A DNA stretch of 42,623 nt from contig MU119547.1 in NCBI GenBank assembly GCA_014904845.1, positions 6,700-49,322 of the forward strand. Direction: 5' to 3'. This DNA is from Acephala macrosclerotiorum. Its lineage: Eukaryota > Ascomycota > Leotiomycetes > Helotiales > Mollisiaceae. The position numbers and the translations under genes are program-made. Positions within the stretch are counted from its first letter, which is position 1. The number at the start of each line of letters is the position of its first letter. Shown here piece after piece: positions 1 to 11,411 of this stretch. The notes under the pieces were generated by a model that saw nothing but the letters and a program-made list of their open reading frames with translations, made no database searches and was not told the DNA's origin.

Positions 1-3000
1 TAGTATTAAAATTTTTTTAAATTTAATCAAAAATTTAATTTTATTAAATTCGTTTTTCTCGAGAGTAAAAATTTTTTTTTCTATTAATATAAGCGTATCG
101 TCGATTTATATTCTAACAATATCAAAGATTTTTTTAATAATTGTAATTAAAAAACAAAAATCGTATATCGATATAATTATAAACAATTTTTCTTTATAAT
201 ATTTGTAATACGTAATTTATTAATATATTTTTATTTTTGCAATTTTATATAAAAACTTTAAAATAATTATAATCGTATTTAATAAATGTAAATAATGAAT
301 TTTTTTTAGTAAACGTATTAATATAAATCGTTAAAAATTTATTATAAATTGAATATAAGTTTAAATAATATTACAAAATTATATTTTAATTTTTTTACTT
401 GGAAATTAAACTAAAAAAAGTATTAAAACGATAATCAATCATTGATTAATTTTTTGTATTATTGAAAATTGCGTAAGAATTAATTTTTTTTTTTGTCGTT
501 GTATTTTTGAATTACTAATTTCGATTTCTCGTAGAAAATATCGATAGTTTTATTTTTGATTTCATTAATTAATTTCGAATTAAAAATTTGAATTTTAATA
601 TATTTATTAAAATCGTATTAAACGAAATTAAAAACTTTTTTTTATAATCAAATTATCGATTTTTTTTTTTAAAATACTTCGAATAATTGTTTAAAAATTG
701 TAATTATATTTTTTTTTTGTAGTTTTAATAATAATTTTATATCGCTTTTTTTTTATTTATTATAAAAACTATAAAAATTTTAATTTCTTTGACAATAATA
801 ATAAAAAATTGATTATTAAAATTTTCGTAATTTTTTTTATCGTTTTCAATAAAATTATAATATTTATTTTATTTAAATTTCTTATTACGTACGTTTTTAT
901 TTCGTAATCTTTTTAAACGTTTTCAATTACATTTTTTAATTAGTTTTTCGTTTATTTCACTCGATTAAAAAAATCAATTTTTTTTTTTTGATTTTTTTAA
1001 TTATTTTTTTGATCATTAACTCGATTATAAACTTTTAATATTTCTTTTTTCGTATAATAAAATTTAACAATCGTTAAACGAAAATTAATCGATTTATAAA
1101 ATATATTAATTATATATATTTCTTTATTAATTACTAGTAATTTGTATAGTTTTTTTATTCGTTTTTTTTATACTAAACGCGTACTTTAAATAGAATTGAT
1201 AAATCTAGTATAAACTTCGTATTTAAACCGTTTCTCATTAAAAGCGCGTTATTAATTTAACGTTAAATATATAAACAATATATTTCTTTAGTAATTATTC
1301 GAATTGTTTCAATTCTTTTAATAATTAATAACAATAACGCGTCGTTATTAATCATTTTAAAATATACTTCAAAAACTAATAATATAAATATAATATTATT
1401 TAATTTTATCAAATTATTAACAATTTTAATTACTATTTGTAAAATTATATTTTTATCGATTTATTTTTCAATTAATTCGTCGTAAATAATCTCGTAAACT
1501 CAACGTAATAAAATGTAATATCTCTCTATTTTTTTTATACTATTATAAATTTCAATAAATACTTTTTTAATTTCAATCGCTATTATTTTAGCGTTTTATC
1601 GAAATTTTATAAACGAATTTTTTTTTTCGATGTTATAAACGATATAATTCAATAGTTTTTAATATATATCGATTTAATATATATATAATATATTTTATAT
1701 TGTTTTTATAAATATATTTTTTATAAATCTAATAATTTAAAATACTATAAACGAGTTTACTACTTATAAAACTGATTTTTTATTTAAATATAAAACGTCG
1801 ATAATAATCGAATAATTAAATTTATAATTATTTTATAAAATAAATTTAAATTTTTTAAATAATTGTTTATACATTTGATAATAATAATAATATTTAATAA
1901 AATACTAAATATATTTAATATTTACATTATAATCAATTTATTGAAAAACTTTTATAAAACGTTGTACTAATAAGTAATTAAAACGTTTATACAATTAATA
2001 TAATTTTATATCAATAATATAATTTCAAATTAAACTCTTTTTTGATTAATATAATAATATTTATAAATAATTTTATTTTTTTTACAATAAAAACGATTTT
2101 ATTTTTTTAAATCAAAATATTTTTTAAATTATCGAATTTTATATTTATAATATTTATATTCTAAATATAAAATAAAAAAAGTATATTTATAAAAACAATA
2201 TAAAAAGTAATAATATTTAATAAAATATTGATTCGAATAATTTTTTGCGATAAAATAATACTTTTATTAAAGCGAATTTTATAAACTCTAATTGTAAATA
2301 TATTCAATTGAACGCTAATATCAAACTTTCGTAGTACTATAAATTGCAATTAATTAACAATTGATATTTCGACGATTTTATTATTCGATATAATCTCTTA
2401 AAAAACTTTTGAAAAATATTGATCTTCGAAAATAAAAAATAAATATTAATTCGATTCGAGTAATTTAAACTATAATAATAAAGTATTAAATATATTCTCT
2501 CTCGTAATAATATAACAAATAAATTAATCATTTAAAATAATTATTATTTACATACTATTGATCTCTTTAAACTCGATAAAATAATTCTTATTTTCGTTTT
2601 CTATTTCTATACTTATTAGTAATTGATTAATCTTTATTATTTAATTATCTTTCAATAAACTTTTCATTCTCTCGACTTTAACGAAAAAATTCTAATAATA
2701 AACTATTATAATATCTCGATTTATCGTATATTAAATTTACTATTAAAATTTTATATATACTTATTATTATTTTTTTATTATATACTTTATTAATCAATAT
2801 CTCGACTTACTACAAATATAGTATTTCTTTTAATATAATTTTCTTTGAAATCTATAATTTTTACGATATTTACTTCGAAAATTTTCTCAATCTCAATATT
2901 CTCGATTTTATATTTAATCACGTTCTTTGTTTCATTCTTTATAAATACGATCAATCCAATTTTAATCGAACTCGTTTTTTTTTTAATTTTAAGAAATAAA

Positions 3001-4815
3001 ATTTAAATTATACTATTATATTTCACGTAATCACGTCGCAATATTTACTATTAATCGCAATTCAATATAAACGCTTTTAAAAGTATTAATAAACTTATAA
3101 AAAATAAAATTATACTTTTTAATATTTTAATAAATACTAATAATTTGATTTTGCAAATTATATTCTATTTAATATTCTAATAATAAATTTAATTAAATCT
3201 TTTGAAATTAATTGAAAAATATTTGTAAATATTTCAATTTAATTTTTATTGAATTAATCGTAATAATTTTTACTAAAATTGTTTTTTTTTATAAAAATAT
3301 ATATAATTAGTAATTTTTTTCAATTTTAAAATAAATTTTTATTATTATTATTAGCGTAATAAAATCGAAATCTTTTTTTAAAAATCTATTGAAATAAAAC
3401 GCATTTATACGTTTTATAAAATTAATAAAAAATATTTTATCGTATTAATTTTAAAATAATTCGATTTTATTATAATAATTATAAAAAATCGATAATTTGC
3501 AATTAAAAATATTGTATAACTTTTTATTATATTTTTTATTATCGATATAAATTTTTATTAAATTCGTAAATAATTTAATAAAAATATTCTATAGATTATT
3601 ATATTAATTCGATTACTATTAAAAAAATTACTAATAAATATATTAAATATTTTGTATTATATTAAATAAATTCGTATTTGTAAAAAAAATTGTAATAAAA
3701 AGAATATAAAAAGTATTCGTAGAAATAATTATATTTTGATTATTAAATATTAATATTAAAATACTTTGATTTATTAATTGAATTGATCGATTCTATTGAG
3801 AAAAGAAATTTCTATTTTTCAATTAATCGACGATCTCTATTTATATCTATTTATAAAACTTTTTTTATTGAAAAACTTTTTTCAAATTATTAATAATAAA
3901 CTTTTTATTTTTCGGTATTTAGACTTCGTAAATACGTAAAAAGTTTCGTAGACGACGTATAAAATTCTTATATATCAAATATAAAATTTCTTATAAGCAA
4001 TTTTCAAAGTTTTTTTGAAAGTATTTTTATAAATTGCAATCAAAATATTCTTTTTTTTTATATATTTTAAAGCGATAAAAAATATATTTATTTAATATTA
4101 TTTTATTAAAATCTTTATTATTCGTAGAATTGAAATCTTTTTTCTATTTGTTTTTATCGTAAAAAATTTTAATTTTAAACAAATTCGCTATTTTAAAAAA
4201 TAATTATACAATAAATAAAAAAAGAATTGAAAGTTTTAATTCGAGTTCGAGTAAATATTATTATTAATATTTATATACTTTCGATTAAATAACGAACAAA
4301 AGTATAAAACTTTTTTTTGAAAATTCGTTTTTAATATAAATTCAAATAAATTAATACAAATTTAAAATTGTTTTCACGTTTTTTTATTCGTTTTTCGTAA
4401 ACGTTATTATTCTACGTAATAAATACAAACTTGAAAAATAAATATAAATTTAAAATCGTTTTCGTATTATTTTCTTTAAATTTTTAATAGTTTCAATATT
4501 TTTCGACGCGTTTCTACAAAAGAATTTTTGTAGATTTTTATTTTTTCGAAAATATATTAATTATTTTAAATACTTTTTTACAAAAAACAAACTATTTAAA
4601 GAATTTTTTTTTTTTTTTATAAATTAATTTTTTTTAAATAGAAATTTAATTATTTCGTAATTGATTAAACAACTACTAATTAGTATTAATATTACTAGAA
4701 ATACTTATTACTAGTAATAAATCAAAAAACGAAATAAATAAATAAATTAAATAATTCGTTAATTGATTGTAAATTTTAAATCTAATAAGTGCGTAAAAAT
4801 TGAAAAATATAATCT
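1..4815. repeat. AT-rich, RIP-like degraded block (left outer)
   Basis: No gene is visible. The block is dominated by A and T, and stop codons are dense in every frame; the only longer open frames (about 2161-2531, minus) are low-complexity I/L/Y/F/N strings. G and C survive mostly as CpG, but unlike the next block many CpT and CpA remain, and around 2461-3070 C greatly exceeds G on the plus strand. This is what repeat-induced C-to-T mutation of transposon copies leaves behind in Pezizomycotina. The original element cannot be named. Confidence 0.75.
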
Positions 4816-4870
4816 CAATTCTAGCGCAAGCGGCGCTAGTCCCGATCTGGCCTAGTACCGCACGTGACTA
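4816..4870. other. GC-normal island with a stem-loop between two AT-rich blocks
   Basis: About 55 bp of ordinary composition sit between two strongly AT-rich blocks. The island contains a perfect inverted repeat: arm CTAGCGC at 4821-4827, five-base loop, arm GCGCTAG at 4833-4839. It is followed by TAGTACCGCACGTGA at 4853-4867, which recurs with two mismatches at 7864-7878. It is probably unique DNA that escaped mutation because it was not part of a repeat, or a junction between two insertions. Confidence 0.6.
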
Positions 4871-7860
4871 TTAAACTAATATTGTACTCACAATTATAAT
4901 TAAAATTATTTAATCGATCGTTTAAACAATTATTTAATTAAATCGATAAAAAAATTAAAAAAAAATAATATTAATATTTTTATATTTTTTTTTTAATTAT
5001 TAAAATTTATTATTAAAAATTTTATAAAATAAATAATATTATTCGAATATATAATATTTTAAAAATAATTTTAAATACGTAATAAAATATTATTATTAAA
5101 TTTATTATTAAAAAATAGAAATTTAAAATGAAATTTATTATTTTTATTATTATTAAAAAATTTTAATCGATTAATATTTAATTTTAATAAAAAATTAATT
5201 ATTTTTATAAAAATTTATAATAATAAATTTAAATATTACGAAAAAAAAAAAATTTATTAAATATATTTATACGTATATTTAAAAATAAATTTTAAACTCG
5301 AAATTTATTAAAATACGTTTTTAATTATATTTATTAATAAAATTAATAAATTTTACTATTAAAAAATTATTAATAAAATTAATAAATTTTACTATTAAAA
5401 AATTATTAAAAAAAACTTTTTTTTTTAATAAAATAATTAAAATCGTTAAATTAAATTTTAAAATCGAATATTTAATTAATAAAATACTATTATATTTATT
5501 ATAATTTATATATAAAATTTAATTAAAATAATTTTTAAATATTTTAAAATATTATATTAAAAATTAATTTAAAATTAATTTAATTTATATTTAAATATAT
5601 AAATAAAAACTATTATATAAAATAAATTTTATAATATTTATCGAAATATATTAAAATATTATTAAACGTTATTTCGATTTTTATTAAATTTTTAAATTAC
5701 GTATAAAAATATTTATAATACGATTTTATTTTAAATAAAAATAAAAATAATTTTTAAAAATTTTATAATTAAATTATAATTAAATCGTATTTTATAAACT
5801 ATAAATATTATAATAAAAATATTTAATATAACGATCGAATTAATCGTAAAAAATTAATAATAAATTAAAATAAAAATAAAATTTTTATTTATAAAAATTC
5901 GAATTATTAAATTCGTTAAAAAAATAATTTACTCGAAAATAATATTATATAAATAATTAAATATTTTATAATATAATTAATAATTTTAAAATTATCGAAT
6001 TATTTAATTATTAATTAATTTATTATATAATATTAAATATTATAATATAATAAAAAATTTTATATATTAAACGTTTTTATAAATATTATAATTAATATTA
6101 ATATTATTTAACGATTTATTATTAATAAAAACTAATATTTAATTTTTTAATAAATTTAAAATATTAAATCAAATAAATTAAAAATTAAAAAAATAATAAT
6201 AAAATTTAAAATCGATAAATTTTTTTTTAAAATATAAATAAATTACGAATTAAATTTAATAATTTTAATAATATATTTATTATTAAAATATTTAAATATT
6301 TTTAAATATTATTTAATTTATAATAATTATAAAATTTCTATAATAAAAATTAATTTTATTATTTATTATTTAATTAAAACGAAATTTAAATAATTATATA
6401 AATATTTTAAATATTTATCGATTATTAAATTTGCGTAAATATTAAAATATAAAAAATATTTTATAAATTTTAAAAAAAATAAAAAAATAATAAATTTTTA
6501 AATTGTTTTAAATTTATATTATGTAATAATTATAATTTTAATTATTTCGTTTATTTAAACGTATTAAATTAATATTTATTTTAAATCGCTAATATTCGTT
6601 ATTTATAATTTCAAAACGAATTTTAATTTTAAAAAATTTTATAATAATATTAAAAATATAAATATTAATTCGAAAATTATATTAATAAAGATTTATAATT
6701 CGATTAATTAAATAAAAAAATATTATATTTTATTAAAACGTATATATAATATATTATTTTAAAAAAAATCGATTTATAAAAAAAATCGATTTTAAATAAT
6801 AATTAAAATAATTAATAATATAATAAAATCGAACGATATTATTTTTATATTTTTTATTTTTAACGTTTATTTTTAAATATTATAATAAAACGTATTTATA
6901 ATATTAATTATTATTAAAATTAAAATAATAAAAAATATAATAATTATAATTTGAAAATATTATATTATTTATTAAATTAATAATATTTTATAAATAAAAA
7001 AAAATTTATAAATAAAAAATTTTTTTTTATATATATTTTTAATAATAAAAAATATATTAATTATAATTATTAAATAAATTAAAAAAAAAATTAAAAAAAA
7101 TTTATTAAAAATTAATTAAAAAATATAATTAAAAAAATTTAAAAAAATTATAAAATAAAATCATATATAATAAAAAATATAAATAAAATAAATATTATAA
7201 TTTTATTATTATTATTATTATAAAAATTATAAAAAAAAAAATATAAAAAAAAATATAATAATTTAAAAATATATTTTAATTTAATTATAATAAAAAAATT
7301 TATTTATTATTATTTAATATTAAAATTAAATTAAAAATTATTTTAATAAATAAATATTAATTAAATAATAAAAAATTTAAAATTTAAATTTATTTATTTA
7401 TTATAATTTTATTAAAAATATATAATATAATAATTATAATTAAATTTTATATATTTATTAAATTTAAAATATATAATTAATTAATAAATTATTTATTTAT
7501 TTATAATATTTATTATTATTAATAAACGTTTTAATTTTTTTAATTAATTTTTATATATTTATAAAAATAAAATAATATTATATATAATTATTTAATATAA
7601 ATTTATATTTTTTTTTTTTTATATTTAATAAATTTTATAATTATTTTTAAATAATTTAAATAAATTTTATTTAAAAATTTTTTAATTATTATTATTAATT
7701 TAATTAATTTAATTTTTTTTTTTAAAAAAAAATTATTTTTATAATATTTTATTTTTATTTTATTTATATTTATAAATTTTAATTTAATTAAATTAATTAA
7801 ATAATAATATTTTTAATATTAATATTATTTTATTAAATACGATCGTTTAAACTTTATTTA
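4871..7860. repeat. Extremely AT-rich RIP-like block (left inner)
   Basis: No coding potential. A hand count over 5401-6000 gives about 20 C and 15 G in 600 bases. About 15 of the C are in CpG, the rest in ACT, and none in CpA. The block is bordered by near-identical short sequences: CGATCGTTTAAAC at 4915-4927 and 7840-7852 on the inside, and TAGTACnGCACnTGA at 4853-4867 and 7864-7878 on the outside. It is probably one heavily mutated repeat insertion of about 3 kb; its class cannot be read. Confidence 0.7.
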
Positions 7861-8654
7861 AAATAGTACGGCACATGAAGATTTTTAATAGTAAACTCGT
7901 TTAATTTCTGTTTTATATAATTATTTAACTAAAGTTGAAGGCAAATTAAATGGGGTCAGCGGCTAACTATATATCGCCTAGCTCCGTCCTCTCATTAGAA
8001 ACCCTTGCTACGTGTTTCTGTCTTTACTCCACTTCTGTTTGCCCGCAACAACCAAACTTCGATGAGAGGCCTCACTATTTTCATGTATTCTTTGACAATC
8101 TTATAAGTGCAAGTCTTCACAACGTCGTTCTCCTTCTCATTATGTCCGCACGCTCTTTCCCGCTCACTTTGTCCTTTGCGAATTCATCTTCACTGTCAGT
8201 GAAGGACAGCTCCGCTACTCAATCTGGGCACCGTGTGATACAGAACGCAGTCTTGACCTTTTCTGTCCTAAAGCCAATTCGCAAAAATCGCCAGATTCCA
8301 AAAATATGAACGCACACCATGTCGCAACCCCACGGTACGGTACAGGCGTGCGGCGCTTGCACGACATGCAGATCATGCTTGGGTGGATCGTGGCGCGAAT
8401 CATTTTCTTGTTTCCACTGGCTTGATAACGTTTACTTCTTTTTTTGCTAACCTTGTTTCCCGATAAAGCCGCACGATTCTATTTATAGATACACGTATGT
8501 AATTTGTTCTAAATATCTTTGAGAGACTTAAAAAGTCCGTTTCCTTGATTCCTTTCAAAGTTTCATTGAGAAGTTAAGTTTTGCCAAGTGTGGGTGGGTG
8601 GGGCTTGCCGCGCGCTTCAGCGCATCACTTCACTTTTATCAAAAGTCCAAGATT

Positions 8655-8713
8655 CCGGAATACCAGAATTCCAGAATTCCAGAATTCCAGAATTCCAGAA
8701 TCCAAGAATCCTG
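8655..8713. repeat. 8-bp minisatellite, CCAGAATT units
   Basis: Four perfect tandem CCAGAATT units run from 8663 to 8694, flanked by degenerate units (CCGGAATA before, CCAGAATC and CAAGAATC after). Each junction creates a GAATTC site. A related array in the opposite orientation lies about 170 bp downstream. Confidence 0.85.
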
Positions 8714-8884
8714 AACTCTATTCCAGGACGCCTGCACTAGGAATAAAAAAGACAAGGGGTCTTACTCAAACCTGGTCATCGGGAGGCCTCCCTTAAGCGG
8801 CCCTTACCGCGCGCTTCAGCAGGACCAATGACCAAATGTTAACAACCAGGGTTACCTTATCTCCATATCTGAGAAGCTGGGGAC

Positions 8885-8938
8885 CCCAGAATCCTTGGGA
8901 TTCTTGGATTCCGGAATTCTGGGATTCTTGGATTCTTG
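8885..8938. repeat. Inverted, degenerate copy of the 8-bp minisatellite
   Basis: Imperfect units of the GGATTCTTG / GGAATTCTG type form the reverse-complement version of the CCAGAATT array at 8655-8713. The two patches could pair in a single strand with a loop of about 170 bases. Confidence 0.7.
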
Positions 8939-9004
8939 AGAGATTAACATCTCGAGAGAGGAATTTGAGCGGCATGAAGTGGATGTTCCGCACGTAGAAA
9001 GAAG

Positions 9005-9010
9005 TATAAA
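9005..9010 (+). promoter_or_regulatory. TATA box candidate
   Basis: TATAAA lies 104 bp upstream of the ATG at 9109, followed by a CA-rich leader. It is a plausible core promoter for the small gene at 9109-9483. Assignment rests on sequence and position only. Confidence 0.4.
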
Positions 9011-9108
9011 TCGAGCAAAACTGTATCAACCTCCAAGCATCGAACAACATCGGTAACTTATCTGTACGTTTATCTCGAAAGACATTATCAACCTCACACC
9101 TGGCGAAA

Positions 9109-9483
9109 ATGTGTCTCTGCATCCCCAGCTTCCCATTCCGCAACACTATCATCATCGACAAGAACGGTGACGATAATGAAGAGGCGCCTATTCCCGTTCG
9201 CGCTTTCTTCCCACCTCAACAAACTGTCAAGACCTGGCGACCTTTTACAATTGTGCCCTTTTTCCCTCACCACAATTATGTCCACGTTCGAGACACGGCG
9301 CGAATCACTTCCGATGAGATCCCAGCACCACCAGTGTTCAATGGAACCGGATTCTCTGCCTGCGTTCTTCGCAACCGGTTTTTGAACCAAAAGAGCTTTG
9401 AAGAGATCCAAAATCAGCCTCATCTCTTGGACGAGAAGGATGAACGCGTGAACGAAGTGAAGAAAGTTTGGGCGACGACGTGA
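9109..9483 (+). CDS. Hypothetical small protein, 124 aa
   Basis: An uninterrupted frame starts at an ATG in good context (GCGAAAATG) behind a TATA box and a CA-rich leader, which supports a real gene. The protein is soluble-looking, with no signal peptide or membrane segment. It has a proline- and phenylalanine-rich middle and a charged C-terminal helix rich in E, K, D and R (about residues 95-120). No family was recognised. The stop codon lies inside a perfect GTGAGT donor (exon would end at 9478), so the frame may continue into another exon; a CTAAT branch-like site is near 9580, but no convincing acceptor exon was found. A 157-codon frame on the opposite strand looks like a shadow. Confidence 0.45.
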   Translation: MCLCIPSFPFRNTIIIDKNGDDNEEAPIPVRAFFPPQQTVKTWRPFTIVPFFPHHNYVHVRDTARITSDEIPAPPVFNGTGFSACVLRNRFLNQKSFEEIQNQPHLLDEKDERVNEVKKVWATT

Positions 9484-9940
9484 GTCGGCATGAGTATTGA
9501 GTGCGATACGTGAGCGGAGTGCAATGGGTGTTTGGACTGTGAGGGGGGAACATGCGGTGCCCGGCAATTTTCTTGTGACGCTAATCGCGAGAATTTATCA
9601 AATGTAGTTTAATGTTACGTACATTGTGCACCTTCAAACTTTGTCATGTTCATGTGATTGCTTCGTGAAGTGTGCAGGGTCGCTAGCGGCAATGTGGCTT
9701 AGTTCGGATTCCCCATTTCGCTAGCGACTGTATTAACAAGACAGCGTCACCTCAGACAAACAAAGGAACCTTTCGAAAGATCGAAGAAGAGAAGGAAGAG
9801 TTTGAAATCAACACTCGAAGAAACGAAGGTATGAGTGCCTCAGTGTCTCCTTTCCCGTAGGTGGGAGAGTTCTGGTGCTGCGTCAGCGCCTCTTTGGTGA
9901 AGCAATTGAAGCATGGTGATATGTCAGCGGCAGCTGTTCT

Positions 9941-10207
9941 GACGTTATTGCTTCAAAAAGCGTATTGGCGCCCGATCAAGTAAGGAGCTTGGCCTTAGGG
10001 TTGTTCAAAAGCGGAAGCCCGGTGCCTGATATGAGAGAGAGTTTGAGGCATAATTTGGTGTAGAAAGCCATGGAGCCGTTGGAGGAGTACGATTGCGTGA
10101 GCGAGGAAGTGTACACGTTGATGCTGGAAAGTTTTTTTGAGGGGATGGAGACGCCACCGACAGACTATGTATACGTACAAGGAAGAGAATGTGTTCCGCG
10201 ATGTTAG
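9941..10207 (+). pseudogene. Gene remnant with an in-frame stop
   Basis: The plus-strand frame reads as a protein-like sequence of 88 residues, but TAG at 10061-10063 interrupts it. The first half is moderately hydrophobic (SLALGLFKSG); the second half is acidic (EPLEEYDCVSEEVYTLMLESFF). Further coding-like fragments precede it in another frame (from about 9870) and follow it (about 10219-10269). This suggests a longer, frame-broken gene. No family was recognised. A normal intron that removes the stop is not visible. Confidence 0.35.
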
Positions 10208-10395
10208 GACGTTGCCGTGACTTTGGAGAGCTTCAACAAGCTGTGGCTCGGCTCGAAGCGTCGCAACTAAGTCGGTTTGACAACGGAGACAGAAGGACAG
10301 ATGGAACTAGAACATTGGAAGGACCAATTTGAAGATAAACACTGGTGCATCCTTCAATGTTACGCAGTTTCAAACTCCGTGACTCCGAGTCAGTG

Positions 10396-11189
10396 CTATC
10401 GCCCGTATGATGTAGAAAAGTCCGCCATGTTATCCACCACCACCCACCGCTGGAGGCGGTTGCGAAGAGGCATATCTTGATCCGCTTGTATCACCCAGAG
10501 GGGCGTTGTGGGGTAGAGCGCTTGCTGCTGCTCTGAATCTTGAGGTTCGGTCTTTCGTGGAGTTGTAGCCTAAGTCTTCATCAAACGTTTGTCAGCGTAC
10601 ATACCGCCAATATTATTTTGTGCGAACTTACCCGAACGCCTTCCCTCTGTTTTGCAATGCGTGTGCTTCGGCGGCAGGACTTTGGCATTGGACTTTGGCG
10701 TTTCTGCTGTCGCTGCTTCCGTTTGTTTTTCAAACATGAATGCACTAGCGCAGGCAGACAATCTGCTACGAACCCTTCGAAATTGTGAACAGTATGCTCG
10801 CGGAGAGCAGAAACGAAGCGAAATTGTTGGGATGCAGATTGGAAGAGATCAGGGGCAGCCAGGCCGATATCGTATTTCGCTGCGACATATTCATCATGAA
10901 TAGATGTGTTTTTTCCTTCCATGTAGAGTCGAAGTTTTGTTTCGATGGTGTTCGGTTCGTTCTCCTTTGCAATAAGGTTTAGGATCTGTATAAATTGCTC
11001 ATCGCTCATTATCGGGATGGTTCGTCGGTTGTAACGGGCGTTCAGCTCTTTCGCGACTTGGGGTGAGATGCAACGATCGGGGAGGGTGTCAAAAGAGGGT
11101 GCCTGGGTCAAGTCTGACGATGTAGATGTTGACGGTGATGGCGATGGGCTCATGGGCCCTTCCCGAAGTTTGCGCTGCTCGATGCTCAT
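10396..11189 (-). CDS. Hypothetical basic-tailed, probably nuclear protein, 243 aa
   Basis: Two exons on the minus strand: 11189-10632 and 10569-10396. They are joined across a 62-nt intron (10631-10570) with a GTAAGT donor, a CTGAC-type branch site and a TTAG acceptor, phase 0. The start is the first ATG (AAGATGAGC); codons upstream of it in frame are not ATG. The N-terminus is serine/proline-rich (about residues 10-30), followed by a helical acidic-neutral domain (about 45-145). A strongly basic patch (KNKRKQRQQKR and RRSTRIAKQR, about 155-185) looks like a nuclear localisation or nucleic-acid-binding tail. The family is unknown. It is divergent from the kinase gene, and the two share a promoter region of about 220 bp. 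Confidence 0.7.
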
Positions 11190-11411
11190 CTTGAAGTGCA
11201 AGTGTGATGATGTGAACAATTATGATCGGAGGTGTTTCTGCGCTCATCAGAGAAAGGTTAAGCGCAGCTGTCAGCTGACCATTCTTCGGCTTGCCAAGAC
11301 TGGCCCAAAAGGATTTTCCTCGGCTCATTACGCGCACGATAAGAAAGTATCGTCGCATGTTTTCACTCTGCTGTAAGCCCACACTCATCATCAACTTCCT
11401 ATATATACAAT
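11190..11411. promoter_or_regulatory. Shared divergent promoter region
   Basis: These 222 bp separate the start codons of the basic-tailed protein (minus) and the FHA-kinase (plus). A TATATATA stretch ends only a few bases before the kinase ATG at 11412, so the true kinase leader is either very short or starts from an upstream site. Confidence 0.4.

Larger units (their letters stand above)
7861..9108. other. Intergenic edge of the gene island
   Basis: Composition returns to normal from about 7930. Open frames such as 7950-8309 (plus, 119 codons) and 8215-8403 (minus) show no recognisable domain or splice pattern and are not called as genes. The stretch holds a 17-bp palindrome (8188-8204, CTTCACTG-T-CAGTGAAG), two oppositely oriented minisatellite patches (8655-8713 and 8885-8938) and a TATA-like box before the next gene. 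Confidence 0.5.

Noticed and set aside
2161..2531. Minus-strand open frames in the left AT-rich block
   Set aside because: Composition-driven strings of I, L, Y, N and F in mutated AT-rich DNA, with no start context, splice or domain evidence.
7950..8309. 119-codon plus frame with an ATG
   Set aside because: No domain, no promoter and unnatural composition. It lies at the decayed edge of the island and could be chance.
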